DNA from: Mycobacterium sp.
GTDB lineage: Bacteria > Actinomycetota > Actinomycetes > Mycobacteriales > Mycobacteriaceae
Assembly: GCF_029961025.1 (NCBI RefSeq)
Contig: NZ_JASBVP010000002.1
Location: 611,448 to 675,447, forward strand
Reading direction: 5' to 3'
Length of the DNA: 64,000 bases
The translations under genes and the position numbers were made by a program. The notes under the pieces were generated by a model. The model saw only the letters and a program-made list of their open reading frames with translations. It was not told the origin of the DNA and did no database searches. Below are positions 42,559-51,181 of this stretch, one piece after another (positions within the stretch are counted from its first letter, which is position 1; every line of letters begins with the position of its first letter).

Positions 42559-42578
42559 ACGGTTGGTTGGTGGCGCAT

Positions 42579-43151
42579 TCAGTACGGGGGGACGGTGGTG
42601 TCGAGGTTGTGGGAGGCGAGAAAGTCGGCGACGAGTGTTTTGGGGCCGTATTCGTCGAGGACGCGCTGGGTCATAGCGTTGATTTCATCGACCACGGCGG
42701 CAACGTTGTTGAGTATGTCGATGCGGTCGGCTGCGGCTTGGCGCAGACTCGCTGTGGCAGCCGCACGTTGCCACATCTCGTTGTTGAGCGTCGACAGCAG
42801 CTCACGAATACGCCGGTGGCCTTGGCCGGCTGTGGTGTTGAAGTCCGCAAAGCGGTCGGCTTTCATTGCCGCCCATTCGATCTCGCTGTGCAAGCGCTCA
42901 ATGAATGCCGGGTCTATAGTTCCGCCCTGGGTCTTTAGGCGGGCGATCTCGGCGGCGTAGAGTCCGTGGCGGCGCTGCCAGGCGGCGAGGTTGTCGGCGT
43001 ATAGAGCGTCCGTGATCTTGTTGACGGCCAGGGCGTAGCCAGCGGCGGCCCGACACTGGGGCGCCTGCCCGCGAGGAAGCTCGTCGCGTTCCATAGGGGG
43101 TGGTCGCTCATCGGTGGCGGCGGCGTGCCGCAGCCAATCCAGGTCGCTCAT
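42579..43151 (-). CDS. Hypothetical helical protein, possibly DUF4226-type
   Basis: A 190-residue, helix-rich protein (IERLHSEIEWAAMKADRFAD, then ILNNVAAVVDEINAMTQRVL) ending LASHNLDTTVPPY. The TQRVLDE segment recurs in the large upstream protein (IIDATQRVLDEEG), and the tail resembles that of the short protein at 50187-50486 (AAHGLDTAVSSE). I chose ATG 43151, which overlaps the upstream stop (ATGA). Family assignment is weak; a role with the neighbouring WXG-like proteins is likely from context. Confidence 0.65.
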   Translation of the reverse strand: MSDLDWLRHAAATDERPPPMERDELPRGQAPQCRAAAGYALAVNKITDALYADNLAAWQRRHGLYAAEIARLKTQGGTIDPAFIERLHSEIEWAAMKADRFADFNTTAGQGHRRIRELLSTLNNEMWQRAAATASLRQAAADRIDILNNVAAVVDEINAMTQRVLDEYGPKTLVADFLASHNLDTTVPPY

Positions 43152-45331
43152 TGGCGGCGTGCCGCCGTGGCGGTGCATGCCAAAAACCATGCCAGGTGGT
43201 AGTTGGCGCCGCCCTCGTCACCGGCAACTAACGCGTCGATGGCGGCCAGTAGCTGCCAGTTGCCGAGCTCGTTCTGATCGACACGATCCGGATAGCCGTC
43301 AAGGACGCGGGCAGCCATCTCGCTCAGATGTTTGCGCAGCTCGTCGACTTCGGAGTCGAGCACTCCGGTGCCCCTGGATGCGGCAATGGCCAGGGTGTGG
43401 GCGATGCGGGGCAGCCCGTCACGCCAGTGGGTGGCCCGGTTGAGCTGCCAGCCCAGCTCGTCGATTTGCGGTGCCCGCCGGGGCCGCGGCGAGGTCGGCA
43501 CCGGCTCGTCTTCCTCGCCGGGCAGGTAATGAAACGGGGTGTAGCTCGCGACAACCCTGACCTCGCCCAGCAGCCCCACCAGGTCGCTGCGCCGGCGCGC
43601 GGGTTCTAGCAGCGTGACGGCGGTGGGCAGATCGATACCGGGCGGAATCCAGCCGCTGGCCAGGTCGGTCACCAGCACGGTGGTGTCATCGGGGCGATCA
43701 CCGGCCGCCCACGCCAACCCCGGCTGCTGGCGGGCCACGGCGTCAACTAGCCGCTGCAGCCGCGCCCGCGCCGCAGCATCGGCGGAGACCGCCCCGGCAA
43801 AGCCACCCCCAGCGGTGGCCATGGCAGCCTGCGCGCCGATGCCCGGGGGTGACTGCGACGGCGTCAAGGGCGGTGTTTGACGCACCAGCGCAGGTTGTCC
43901 CACGCCGGCCTGGCCTGGTCCCGGATGTGCTGGTGCCGAGGCCGGGGCCCCCGACGGCGGTGGCGGGCTCAGTGGCGCCGATGGGCTCGAGCCCGCCGAG
44001 ACTGGAGGCCGAAGATCGGCCCCGTAAGCCGGCAGTGGACCCGACGGCGGGGATGCCGGTGCCACCGTTGCGGGCGCTGCCGGTCCGGCGACCACAGGCG
44101 ACGGCGACGGCGATTGCGTGGCAGCTGCATGTTCAATCGGCGCAGGCGTGTCGAACGCGGGCGCGTGCACCACCGCCCCCGGCCCCGCCATCGGGGTTGT
44201 TGGCGCGCTGGGCGGCACCTGCGGCTCGGCCGGCGACACCTGGGTCATCGGCGACGACGGAATCGCATCCGCACCTAACGGCACCGGTGTGCCTGCCTGC
44301 AGTCCCTGGCTAAAACTCTGCATCAAACTGGCCGGAGTCAAACCCTGTGCGCCCTGTGCCGGGCCCGCGGCCCCCGCCAACGGAGCTGCGGGCAGCGACG
44401 TTGGGGCATTCGGCAGCGACGGAGCACTCGGTAAGGAGGGCGCGGCCGGGGCGGCGAACGATGCTGCAGGAGCCGACCTCGGCGCCGGTGACGGTATCGG
44501 GGCTTGTCCGGGCTGTGCGAAAAATGCGCCAGAGGCGCGTGTAACGTCACCGGATCCCGAGGCGGCCGGCTGCGCGATGGGAAGTGGCGATTGTCCTGGT
44601 TGTGACAGATACGTGCCAGGAGTGCCTGTCGTTTCACCCGGCGCCGAAGAGGGCAGCTGCACGACCGGGGGTGGTGATTGTCCTAGCTGTGCCCAATATT
44701 TATTAGTGGTGTCTGTCGATGAACCAGGCGTATCGAGTATCCCTCGGACTTGCTGCTCGATGGCCTTTTCGTCGGGCTGTGGATACAAGCCGCGGGCGTT
44801 GCTGAACTCGTAGGCCGACTGGCCAGTTCCCTCCTCATCGAGGACACGCTGTGTGGCGTCGATTATGTTGGCGCCATACTTGGCTGCGCTTTGGTTGGCT
44901 TGCCGTTGACAGTCGGCGATCACGCCGACAATTTTGCTGAGTTTGGTCGCTGCGGGCTCTTTCGACTCCTGGATGTCGTCGATCTGCTTATTGCCCTGCC
45001 TCGCCAGTTCACGTAGTTCGGATTGGAGGCTCTCGGCATTGTTGCGTGCGGTGTTGTACGTGTCTTTCTTGACGCCGTTCTTTGTGGCCACCCTGCGAGC
45101 GTGGTCCTCACCCTGGTGAAGCTTCTCGCGCATATCGTCGGCGGTCCTGCCCTCTTGGTCGGGGAGCGCACCGGTACGGGCGGCGAACAAGTTGTCCGCA
45201 AGATTGTTGTATCCGGTTTCGATGGTGCCGCGATTATTCGCACCGATGTCCATGGCCGCCACCGCTGTGTCGTAAGGCCATTGATGACCGACAAGTAACA
45301 GATCCCATTTACCCTCGGGGAAATCGCTCAT
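43148..45331 (-). CDS. Large DUF5632/DUF5631-type protein (Rv2082-like)
   Basis: A 727-residue protein. The N-terminal 190 residues are helical (KWDLLLVGHQWPYDTAVAAM...). A 300-residue Pro/Ala-rich linker follows. The C-terminus carries the paired domains seen in Rv2082 and Rv0029: LQRLVDAVARQQPGLAWAAG with TTVLVTDLASGWIPPGI, and IDELGWQLNRATHWRDGLPR with AHTLAIA. Its ATG overlaps the preceding stop (ATGA at 45328-45331). The layout resembles ESX substrates with a helical N-terminus and a long linker, but no function is known. Confidence 0.75.
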   Translation of the reverse strand: MSDFPEGKWDLLLVGHQWPYDTAVAAMDIGANNRGTIETGYNNLADNLFAARTGALPDQEGRTADDMREKLHQGEDHARRVATKNGVKKDTYNTARNNAESLQSELRELARQGNKQIDDIQESKEPAATKLSKIVGVIADCQRQANQSAAKYGANIIDATQRVLDEEGTGQSAYEFSNARGLYPQPDEKAIEQQVRGILDTPGSSTDTTNKYWAQLGQSPPPVVQLPSSAPGETTGTPGTYLSQPGQSPLPIAQPAASGSGDVTRASGAFFAQPGQAPIPSPAPRSAPAASFAAPAAPSLPSAPSLPNAPTSLPAAPLAGAAGPAQGAQGLTPASLMQSFSQGLQAGTPVPLGADAIPSSPMTQVSPAEPQVPPSAPTTPMAGPGAVVHAPAFDTPAPIEHAAATQSPSPSPVVAGPAAPATVAPASPPSGPLPAYGADLRPPVSAGSSPSAPLSPPPPSGAPASAPAHPGPGQAGVGQPALVRQTPPLTPSQSPPGIGAQAAMATAGGGFAGAVSADAAARARLQRLVDAVARQQPGLAWAAGDRPDDTTVLVTDLASGWIPPGIDLPTAVTLLEPARRRSDLVGLLGEVRVVASYTPFHYLPGEEDEPVPTSPRPRRAPQIDELGWQLNRATHWRDGLPRIAHTLAIAASRGTGVLDSEVDELRKHLSEMAARVLDGYPDRVDQNELGNWQLLAAIDALVAGDEGGANYHLAWFLACTATAARRQ

Positions 45332-45894
45332 TTGCACAGCCGTTCGATCGTCAACGTCGCCTCGTCTGAATTACGCAACACCGAATCTTGTTCGGAATGA
45401 CTAACATCAGATATGAAATTCAGCGCGAGGATTTGGTACAGCTTGGCGAGCTTTCGAATCCCCTGCGCAAGATCAGGCGGGGTTGCCGGTTCTTCAGCCA
45501 ACGTCGTCAAAAGGTACTCGGAGCCCGTCGTGAGTGCTTCCCACCCCCCCTCAGCAACAACCTGTTTTGCGACCTGGTCTTCGCCAAAATTTCGGGCTCC
45601 AGCCACGACCAACGCGTGGTGCGCTTTGTCAAACGCAGCGCAAACGCTTGCCTTGGCCTCGCCGACTTGCTGATCGGTGTAGATGGGCGCGGGCGAGGCG
45701 GGGAGAGGTTTGTTGTCCGGAAGCGGCCGAAACCAGCCGCCGATCGCGACGCCGCCGATCACTATGAGCGCTGTCACGAGCAGGGTCCGCGGTAGCCACC
45801 GCCATGTCCGCTTCGGCGCTGGCGGCATTGTCGGCGGCCACGGCGGAGAGGCTGTGGGCGGCCCCGGAGGCGGCGGGAAAGGCAACTGCGACAT
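45328..45894 (-). CDS. Proline-rich single-pass membrane protein, paralog A
   Basis: A 188-residue protein: Pro-rich cytosolic start (MSQLPFPPPPGPPTASPPWP), one membrane helix (about 36-58, TLLVTALIVIGGVAIGGWF), then an outside domain with two Cys (KASVCAAF and the terminal ERLCK). It is a diverged duplicate of the gene at 50483-51052. In both cases its stop overlaps the start of a KWxLLLVGHQWPYDTAV protein. Starts further upstream are possible. No family name known to me. Confidence 0.68.
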   Translation of the reverse strand: MSQLPFPPPPGPPTASPPWPPTMPPAPKRTWRWLPRTLLVTALIVIGGVAIGGWFRPLPDNKPLPASPAPIYTDQQVGEAKASVCAAFDKAHHALVVAGARNFGEDQVAKQVVAEGGWEALTTGSEYLLTTLAEEPATPPDLAQGIRKLAKLYQILALNFISDVSHSEQDSVLRNSDEATLTIERLCK

Positions 45895-46339
45895 GGGCTT
45901 GATCGTATCGCTCTCTAGCAATCACGGTAGTCATCCTTCGGGCACGGCCCGCACCGATCGGCGCCAGTAACACCGGTGAAATGGTCGGCTTTATCGTGGC
46001 ATGGGATGGCGCAATCGCCGTCCCGTCGGACGACGACGAAGCTGAAACAGCCCAGCGCGTGCTGGGCAGACGGCGCAAAACCCATTGGTGCCGCGCGACG
46101 CATCCGAGACCCTGCTTACCGGTAATTTCATACACGCACATCCTCACCATCAATATCCATGCAATATCAGTGCGCAGGCGTGCTCATCCTCAGCGCTGGG
46201 CAACAAATGATCGGCCGTCGCATTCTGGGATGTGGGGTGGAGCTGGTCAGGGCCTGTCGCCTCATGTCAAGATGCGCGCGAAGTCCGATTCGCTGACTCA
46301 TCCGAAGATACGCGCGTATCGATGGTCGCTTTGGTCTTG
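45895..46339. other. Intergenic, upstream copy of the duplicated segment
   Basis: The first 90 bp repeat the upstream region of the paralog at 51053-51130 (both contain CAATCACGGTAGTCATCC). The rest holds no supported gene and leads into the transposase remnant. Confidence 0.5.
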
Positions 46340-47350
46340 GGTGCGGCCTTGCTGGTGGTGATGGTGAGCAGCTCCGTGGTCCGGACCTGGATCTGGCGCT
46401 GCACGGTGGCGGGTTGATGCTCGCGTAGGTGTTAGAGAGGATCGCCTTGTCTTCATCGAAGACCGCCTGATGGCGCTCGGCGCGGCGGTGCGCGATCGTG
46501 GCGGTGTCGTATTTTCTTGGACACTTTGGCGCCGTTGCGGACGTTGGAGACGAGTTTTTGCTGCGGGTAGAAGTAGTTGGTCAGCAATGACTGCAACGCC
46601 TATATCTTGTTGAGCAACAACACTTCTGCCTTGGTATCGTAACGATGGTAGCCGACTACGATGGGCACGACCGCCCAGTTCTTCTGTTCCCCGCAGCAGC
46701 CGTCGTCTTTGCTGCCCGACCGCGAGCGGGTGAAGGTGATCTGGCGCTGCTCACACCACGCCAGCAGGTGCTCACACCACGCCAGCAGGTGCTCACACCA
46801 CGCCAGCAGGTGGTAATTGAAGAACTCCGATCTGCAGTCGCTGTCCACACCCAGGATCGGGAAGGGCATGATCTTGGCGATATCGTCCAGCGGGGCCAGT
46901 ACCCATTTGCGGGCCTTGTTGGGCGCGCTGCGGTTCTCGGTCCAGCCGGGGGCGATGTCGGTGACGGTCAGCGTGTAGGCGTGCTCACCAGCGGCGTTGC
47001 CGCCCTCATGGCCGACCAGGTCGATCTCAACGAACCCGGGCACCGCGTCGTCCCTATCGGCCCAGGCGCGGTCGGGATCTGGCTTTTGAGCAGCGAGCCC
47101 GGTTGGTGTGGCTGCGGCCCTTAAGCTCATGCTTCTTGCGCTCGGACGCCAGGCGGCGATCAATGGTGGCCGCCGACATGCCCGTCCGCAGCGCGGGCGG
47201 TGTCGTCGTCGATGTCGAACTCCTCGCAACGACGCAGCCGCTCCACCAGCTCCCCCAGTATCGGCGCCAGCCGCTTGTCGGCGGGCATGCTCAGCACCGC
47301 CCAGCAGAACACCAGCACCGCGATGACGTTCGGACCATACATGAGGCAAC
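46340..47350 (-). pseudogene. Degenerate DDE (integrase-core) transposase
   Basis: On the minus strand PGFVEIDLVGHEGGNAAGEH, TLTVTDIAPGWTENRSAPNK and ILGVDSDCRSEFFNYHLLAW match the integrase core of a mycobacterial IS transposase, with the acidic residues partly visible. The frame is broken at the N-terminus (non-protein-like before AQKPDPDRAWADRDD). It ends early at LLLNKI, while the downstream DNA still encodes LLTNYFYPQQKLVSNVRNGA in other frames. An internal triplication HLLAWCE lies in the core. It is dead and sits inside the Rv2078-2083-like cluster. Confidence 0.75.
46750..46812. repeat. Three exact tandem 21-bp copies within the transposase remnant
   Basis: Units 46750-46770, 46771-46791 and 46792-46812 are identical and in frame, encoding HLLAWCE three times on the minus strand. 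A functional enzyme should have one. Confidence 0.9.
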
Positions 47351-47470
47351 GAAGGAAGCTACGCGCGCATTTTGGGTGAGTCAACGCGGAAGGTGTCGCC
47401 AGCTGGGACGACATCTTAAAATACTAGACGGACTCATAATCGGTGTGTTTGGGCGTTTGCGATGCGACCA

Positions 47471-47971
47471 TCATCTCAACTGATCTGGCGGTATCGGCTC
47501 GGGTACAGAGTTCTCTTTCGTGGTCATGTCGCGGCACTCCCCGTAGATTGTGATGGTTCCGCCGAAGTTTTGGACTGGTGAGTACGGATTGAAGACCGCG
47601 GTCACCCCCTGCTTGGTCACGTTCGGGGAATGACTGTGGAAATCGCCCCCGCCGCTCCAGCCGTGTTGCTTGAGTACGGCCAACATGCGCTGGACCTCGG
47701 CCTCCGACTCGTCAAGCGTTGATGCATGTTGGTAACCGAGCCCTACTACACCGCGAAACGGCGCGACCGCCTGGTCGTTGCATGACTCGCGGCTGAAGTT
47801 TACATACACACTTTTGAGGCCGAGAAGTTGGATAATTTCGCGGGCGGCGTCGATAACTTGGGCCTTCGATTGCTCTGGGGTCATCGGGTGAACCACTCCT
47901 TCGTTCAAATTCCTTACTGTGCTACAGGATTGAACTGCAACGATTATCAAAGCCGCGCTGGCGCATGCCAA
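47471..47971 (-). CDS. LppJ-like putative lipoprotein
   Basis: A 166-residue protein with a hydrophobic N-terminus ending in a lipobox-like VQSC (ALIIVAVQSCSTV). The mature part contains FSRESCNDQAVAPFRGVVGL, VLKQHGW and YGECRDMTT, closely echoing M. tuberculosis LppJ (Rv2080: SCNDQGDPPYQGTV, HGW, GECRN). It would be anchored on the outer face of the membrane. The start is uncertain: a TTG at 47971 begins the listed frame, and codons upstream stay open. Confidence 0.72.
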   Translation of the reverse strand: MACASAALIIVAVQSCSTVRNLNEGVVHPMTPEQSKAQVIDAAREIIQLLGLKSVYVNFSRESCNDQAVAPFRGVVGLGYQHASTLDESEAEVQRMLAVLKQHGWSGGGDFHSHSPNVTKQGVTAVFNPYSPVQNFGGTITIYGECRDMTTKENSVPEPIPPDQLR

Positions 47972-48023
47972 GGCTCGGTGACCAAAGATCGCGATTGAGC
48001 GCTGAAGGGCTTGCGAGGACTTG

Positions 48024-49448
48024 CTAATGGTAGTGACCGCCTGTTCCTGGCCGAGTGGCCTCCGGGTCGATGTCGTCGGGCAGCCAGTAGGCGCCGCGGT
48101 GGGGTGCCGTCATGTGGTCGAGGGCCAGTGCGTCACCATGACCGGAGGCGATATCGCCGATGCTGAACAACGATTCGTCTCCCGGCGTGAAGTAGGAGCT
48201 GTGATCGCTCAATGGCGAAGTCAGGCCGGGGACTTCGGCTTTGAACCGGGTGGAGCCGTAGCCTTCGACGGCCGGGTCGTTGCCCAGCCCGATTGTGACG
48301 CCGGTGCCGGGCATGTGTTCTTGGATGCCGCCGAAGTGGGTGATCGGGTCAGACGATGCCGCGCCCACGTACACGTGGCCGCCCGGTGAAAGGTTGAAAT
48401 CACCTGCGCTGCGAGCCAAATCCGTACCCGGGCAACCGACGAGCACCACATCATTGGTGTGCATCCCGGAGCCGGCGGCGGCGTCGGCCACCGTCGTTGA
48501 GCCGTAGGAATGGCCGATTACAGTCACGTGTGAGGGGGAGCCCTCGTGGGTCACACCGAGTGCGTTGACGTCGGTGGCCAGCAAATGGCCCCCGTCTCGT
48601 GCCAACGTCGTCTGGCCGATCTGAAGGTCAGTAGGGCTGTCTGGAGCGTGATAGCCCATCCACACCAGCACCGACGTCGCCTTGCTGCGGTCGGCAGCGT
48701 TGGCCTCGTTGTACAGATTGCGCCCATCCAGGTGGGAAAGATAGCCGTCGCGGACACTGCTGCCGGTTCCGGGAACCAGCACCGCCGTGTTGTCTGCTTT
48801 GTCGGGGTTGCCGATAGCGATGGCTTCGCGGCCTCGCCCACCGAACGCCTCGGGGTCATAGGTATGCAGAAAGACGGGATTTTTGCTGCCATCGGGGTTC
48901 GTAGCATCTGTGTTGAGCCCCTTTTGAGTCTGTACCGCGTTGTTGTAGCGAGTGACGGCGGCCGCTGACAGGCCGTATTTGGCGGGGTCGAATAGCACGT
49001 TGTCTACCGGCACCCCGTGCTGGTTGGCGAGATCCTGTACCCGGCTGAGGTCGTCGTTCATCACGGCCTCGTTAACCTCGTCGCGGGCGATGACCGGAAT
49101 GCCGTTGAGGTTTCCCAACTCCGGTGGGTGTTGAGCGATCAGCTGGGTTCTTTGCTCGTTGCTCAACGAGTTCCACCACTTGTTGACATCCTCGGCGCTG
49201 GTGTTCGGCGGCGGAACCGGGATGGCCGGGCTGTCCGGTTTGGGCGCCGATCCCGGCGCGTCCCCAGCGTCGACGAGCGCCGGGTCGTACCCATCGGCGC
49301 GCAGGGTGGCCTCCACGGACTGCAGGGTGCCCGCGTAGCCAGCCCGCACGTAGATGACCTGCTGCAGGGTTGCCTGCGTGTCGTCGATGGCTTGTTGGTA
49401 GAGGCCGTTGATGTGTTCATCAAGGATAGTGCGCTCCGCGGCAGTCAC
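48024..49448 (-). CDS. DUF1023 alpha/beta hydrolase (C-terminal part of Rv2079-like)
   Basis: A 474-residue protein with an alpha/beta-hydrolase DUF1023 domain: TAVLVPGTGSSVRDGYLSHL, VLVWMGYHAPDS and the nucleophile elbow VIGHSYGSTTVADAAAGSG; the catalytic His is probably in LALDHMTAPHRGAYW. The N-terminal region includes WWNSLSNEQRTQLIAQHP, common in WXG-linked effectors. In M. tuberculosis this appears as one longer protein (Rv2079). Here GTG 49448 overlaps the TGA of the upstream frame, and the frame continues upstream as protein-like DDAIAAENSPYV, suggesting a frameshift split. Confidence 0.8.
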   Translation of the reverse strand: MTAAERTILDEHINGLYQQAIDDTQATLQQVIYVRAGYAGTLQSVEATLRADGYDPALVDAGDAPGSAPKPDSPAIPVPPPNTSAEDVNKWWNSLSNEQRTQLIAQHPPELGNLNGIPVIARDEVNEAVMNDDLSRVQDLANQHGVPVDNVLFDPAKYGLSAAAVTRYNNAVQTQKGLNTDATNPDGSKNPVFLHTYDPEAFGGRGREAIAIGNPDKADNTAVLVPGTGSSVRDGYLSHLDGRNLYNEANAADRSKATSVLVWMGYHAPDSPTDLQIGQTTLARDGGHLLATDVNALGVTHEGSPSHVTVIGHSYGSTTVADAAAGSGMHTNDVVLVGCPGTDLARSAGDFNLSPGGHVYVGAASSDPITHFGGIQEHMPGTGVTIGLGNDPAVEGYGSTRFKAEVPGLTSPLSDHSSYFTPGDESLFSIGDIASGHGDALALDHMTAPHRGAYWLPDDIDPEATRPGTGGHYH

Positions 49449-49879
49449 GTAGGGAGAATTCTCTGCGGCGATCGCGTCGTCGAGTTCCGATCGATGAGGT
49501 GCAATCGGTTTTCGAGGCTAGCGATGTAGCCCGCGCTGGCGCGTTGCGCCTCGGCCAAACCGGCGGCGATGTTTTCCAAGTCGGCGCCGATCTTGGGCAG
49601 CTGTGCGAGCTGCACACCCAGCGACTGGGTAACCAGCTGCACTTCAGCCGAATCGTTGAGCGGATGCTCGCCGTTCTCCCGGTTCCAGGACTGTTCGAAC
49701 CGCTCCCGCGCCCGCCGGAAGGCCTCGTCGGCATCCGCGGTGGATTCACCCGCGTTATGAAACGCTTGCGCCAGGGCGTTGATGTGCGCGGGCCGGCCAT
49801 GCTGCAGGGTGGCGTTGACCTGCCAGGGATCCCCGGCCACCACAGCCAGCTTGTCGTGGTCGATGTGCCGGTAGCTCAT
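49445..49879 (-). CDS. WXG/ESX-like helical N-terminal part of the DUF1023 protein
   Basis: A 144-residue, helix-rich frame (YRHIDHDKLAVVAGDPWQVN, then AFHNAGESTADADEAFRRAR and LGVQLAQLPKIGADLENIAA). After LENRLHLID it passes into an unnatural tail (RNSTTRSPQRILPT). The neighbouring frame reads on as SELDDAIAAENSPYVTAAER into the hydrolase, so a one-base loss around 49485-49492 probably separated one ancestral gene. ATG 49879 overlaps the upstream stop. It may still be made as a separate protein. Confidence 0.65.
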   Translation of the reverse strand: MSYRHIDHDKLAVVAGDPWQVNATLQHGRPAHINALAQAFHNAGESTADADEAFRRARERFEQSWNRENGEHPLNDSAEVQLVTQSLGVQLAQLPKIGADLENIAAGLAEAQRASAGYIASLENRLHLIDRNSTTRSPQRILPT

Positions 49880-50175
49880 ACCACGTCCCGCAACAGCTTC
49901 GTGTTGCGCTCCTCTGTCCCGGTGAAATTCGCCGCCGCGTGATGCGCTTTCTCGCCGATACCGGTGAGGGCCTGGTGATGCGCCACCAGGGTGGTGACGT
50001 GGTGGGCGTGCGCGGCGCTCATGGCCGCATGAAACGCCTCGGCGACCGCGAAGTCACCGAACATCCCCGCAAGCAGCGGTGCGCGCGCAAGGTGATGCGC
50101 GCCGTCCTGGGCGTGCTTGCCCGCGCGCTGCGAATCGCTGGCTCCCGCGTGCAGCAGTCCGGTGTCCACGAACAT
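49876..50175 (-). CDS. DUF2563 family protein (Rv2078-like)
   Basis: A 99-residue helical protein: MFVDTGLLHAGASDSQRAGK, ARAPLLAGMFGDFAVAEAFH, ALTGIGEKAHHAAANF. This is the DUF2563 pattern, thought to be WXG100-like and found beside ESX-associated clusters. ATG 50175 has GAGG five bases upstream. The stop overlaps the next ATG. Likely works with the downstream hydrolase, as an escort or partner (inference). Confidence 0.78.
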   Translation of the reverse strand: MFVDTGLLHAGASDSQRAGKHAQDGAHHLARAPLLAGMFGDFAVAEAFHAAMSAAHAHHVTTLVAHHQALTGIGEKAHHAAANFTGTEERNTKLLRDVV

Positions 50176-50186
50176 GGTGTCCTCAC

Positions 50187-50486
50187 TCACTCACTCGAAA
50201 CTGCGGTGTCTAGTCCGTGTGCGGCCCAGAATCCTTCGACCGTGATTCCCCACCCCCGGTAACCCGGCCGGCTCTGGGTGATCGCGGTGATGGTGTCCAC
50301 GGCGGCGCTGACGAGTTCGCGTCTCTCGACCCGCACGGCCGCGAACACGATGTCCGCAAGATCGTTGTATCCGGTTTGAATCGCTGCCCGATTATCCGCA
50401 CCGATATTTATAGCCTCCACCGCTGTGTCATACGGCCATTGATGACCGACAAGCAACAACGACCATTTTCCTGGAGGTAAGTTCAC
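50187..50486 (-). CDS. Short protein related to the N-terminus of the 43148-45331 protein
   Basis: A 99-residue protein starting VNLPPGKWSLLLVGHQWPYD, with TAVEAINIGADNRAAIQTGY, nearly the same opening as the large protein (KWDLLLVGHQWPYDTAVAAM). The helical middle and long linker are missing; the tail (FWAAHGLDTAVSSE) resembles the end of the 42579-43151 protein. GTG 50486 overlaps the stop of the membrane paralog. It seems to be a condensed duplicate retaining only the two ends. Confidence 0.65.
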   Translation of the reverse strand: MNLPPGKWSLLLVGHQWPYDTAVEAINIGADNRAAIQTGYNDLADIVFAAVRVERRELVSAAVDTITAITQSRPGYRGWGITVEGFWAAHGLDTAVSSE

Positions 50487-51130
50487 TTGCACAGCCTTTC
50501 GATCACCAAAGTCGTCTCGTCGCCCACGCGCAACGACGATTCGATTTCGGAATTCATACGGCCGTTCAGATAATCAATCGTGTAGTTTTGGAATAAAGTT
50601 GCTAGCTTCCGAACTGCCGCTGCGAGATCCGGCGGGGTCGCCGGCTCCTCGGATAGCGTGGTTATAAGGTATTCGCTCCCTGCAAGGAGTGCTTGTCTTG
50701 CGGCGGTCGCAACGAGGAGTTGCGCGACCGGGTCGTTCCCTAAATCACGGGCCATATTCAGGCCGACTGCGCTGTGCACTTGCTGATAGGACGCACATAC
50801 GCCCGCCTTGGCGTCGCTGACTTGCTGGTCGGTGAAGGTAGGCCCAGGCGAGGCGGGGAGAGGCTTGTTGTCTGGCAGCGGCCGAAACCACGCGCCGATC
50901 GCGATGGCGCCGATTACCGCCAGCGCAGTCACGAGCAGGATGCGTGTCAGCCACTGTGATGGTGGCCGCCTCGGCGCTGGTGGCATTGCCGGTGGCCACG
51001 GCGGAGACGCTATCGGTGGCCCCGGAGACGGCGGGGGAGGTAACTGCGACATGGGCTTGATCGTATTGCTCTCTGGCAATCACGGTAGTCATCCTTCGGG
51101 CACGGCCCGCACCGGTCGGCGCCAGTAACG
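50440..51130 (-). repeat. Diverged segmental duplication (partner about 45285-45980)
   Basis: Both segments contain, in order, a shared upstream sequence, a Pro-rich membrane-protein gene and the start of a KWxLLLVGHQWPYDTAV gene, with the same stop/start overlap. Nucleotide similarity is high in the upstream and 5' part and lower elsewhere, so the duplication is old. Confidence 0.7.
50483..51052 (-). CDS. Proline-rich single-pass membrane protein, paralog B
   Basis: A 189-residue paralog of 45328-45894: MSQLPPPPSPGPPIASPPWP, membrane helix ILLVTALAVIGAIAIGAWF, FRPLPDNKPLPASPGP, two Cys (KAGVCASY, ERLCK). It opens the minus-strand cluster. A TTG start at 51079 is possible because the sequence conservation with the other copy extends upstream. 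Confidence 0.68.
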   Translation of the reverse strand: MSQLPPPPSPGPPIASPPWPPAMPPAPRRPPSQWLTRILLVTALAVIGAIAIGAWFRPLPDNKPLPASPGPTFTDQQVSDAKAGVCASYQQVHSAVGLNMARDLGNDPVAQLLVATAARQALLAGSEYLITTLSEEPATPPDLAAAVRKLATLFQNYTIDYLNGRMNSEIESSLRVGDETTLVIERLCK

Positions 51131-51181
51131 CCAGGCGGATTCCAGTGAACGTCGCAACGGGATGGTTGCAACCCTAGTGAA

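Noticed and set aside
42348..42578. 76-codon frame starting right after the 42579-43151 gene
   Set aside because: It overlaps the 72-codon frame that has the ATGA overlap with the next gene and a more protein-like composition; no ribosome-binding site.
46750..46812. CRISPR-like repeats
   Set aside because: Units are directly adjacent with no spacers and lie in a coding frame.
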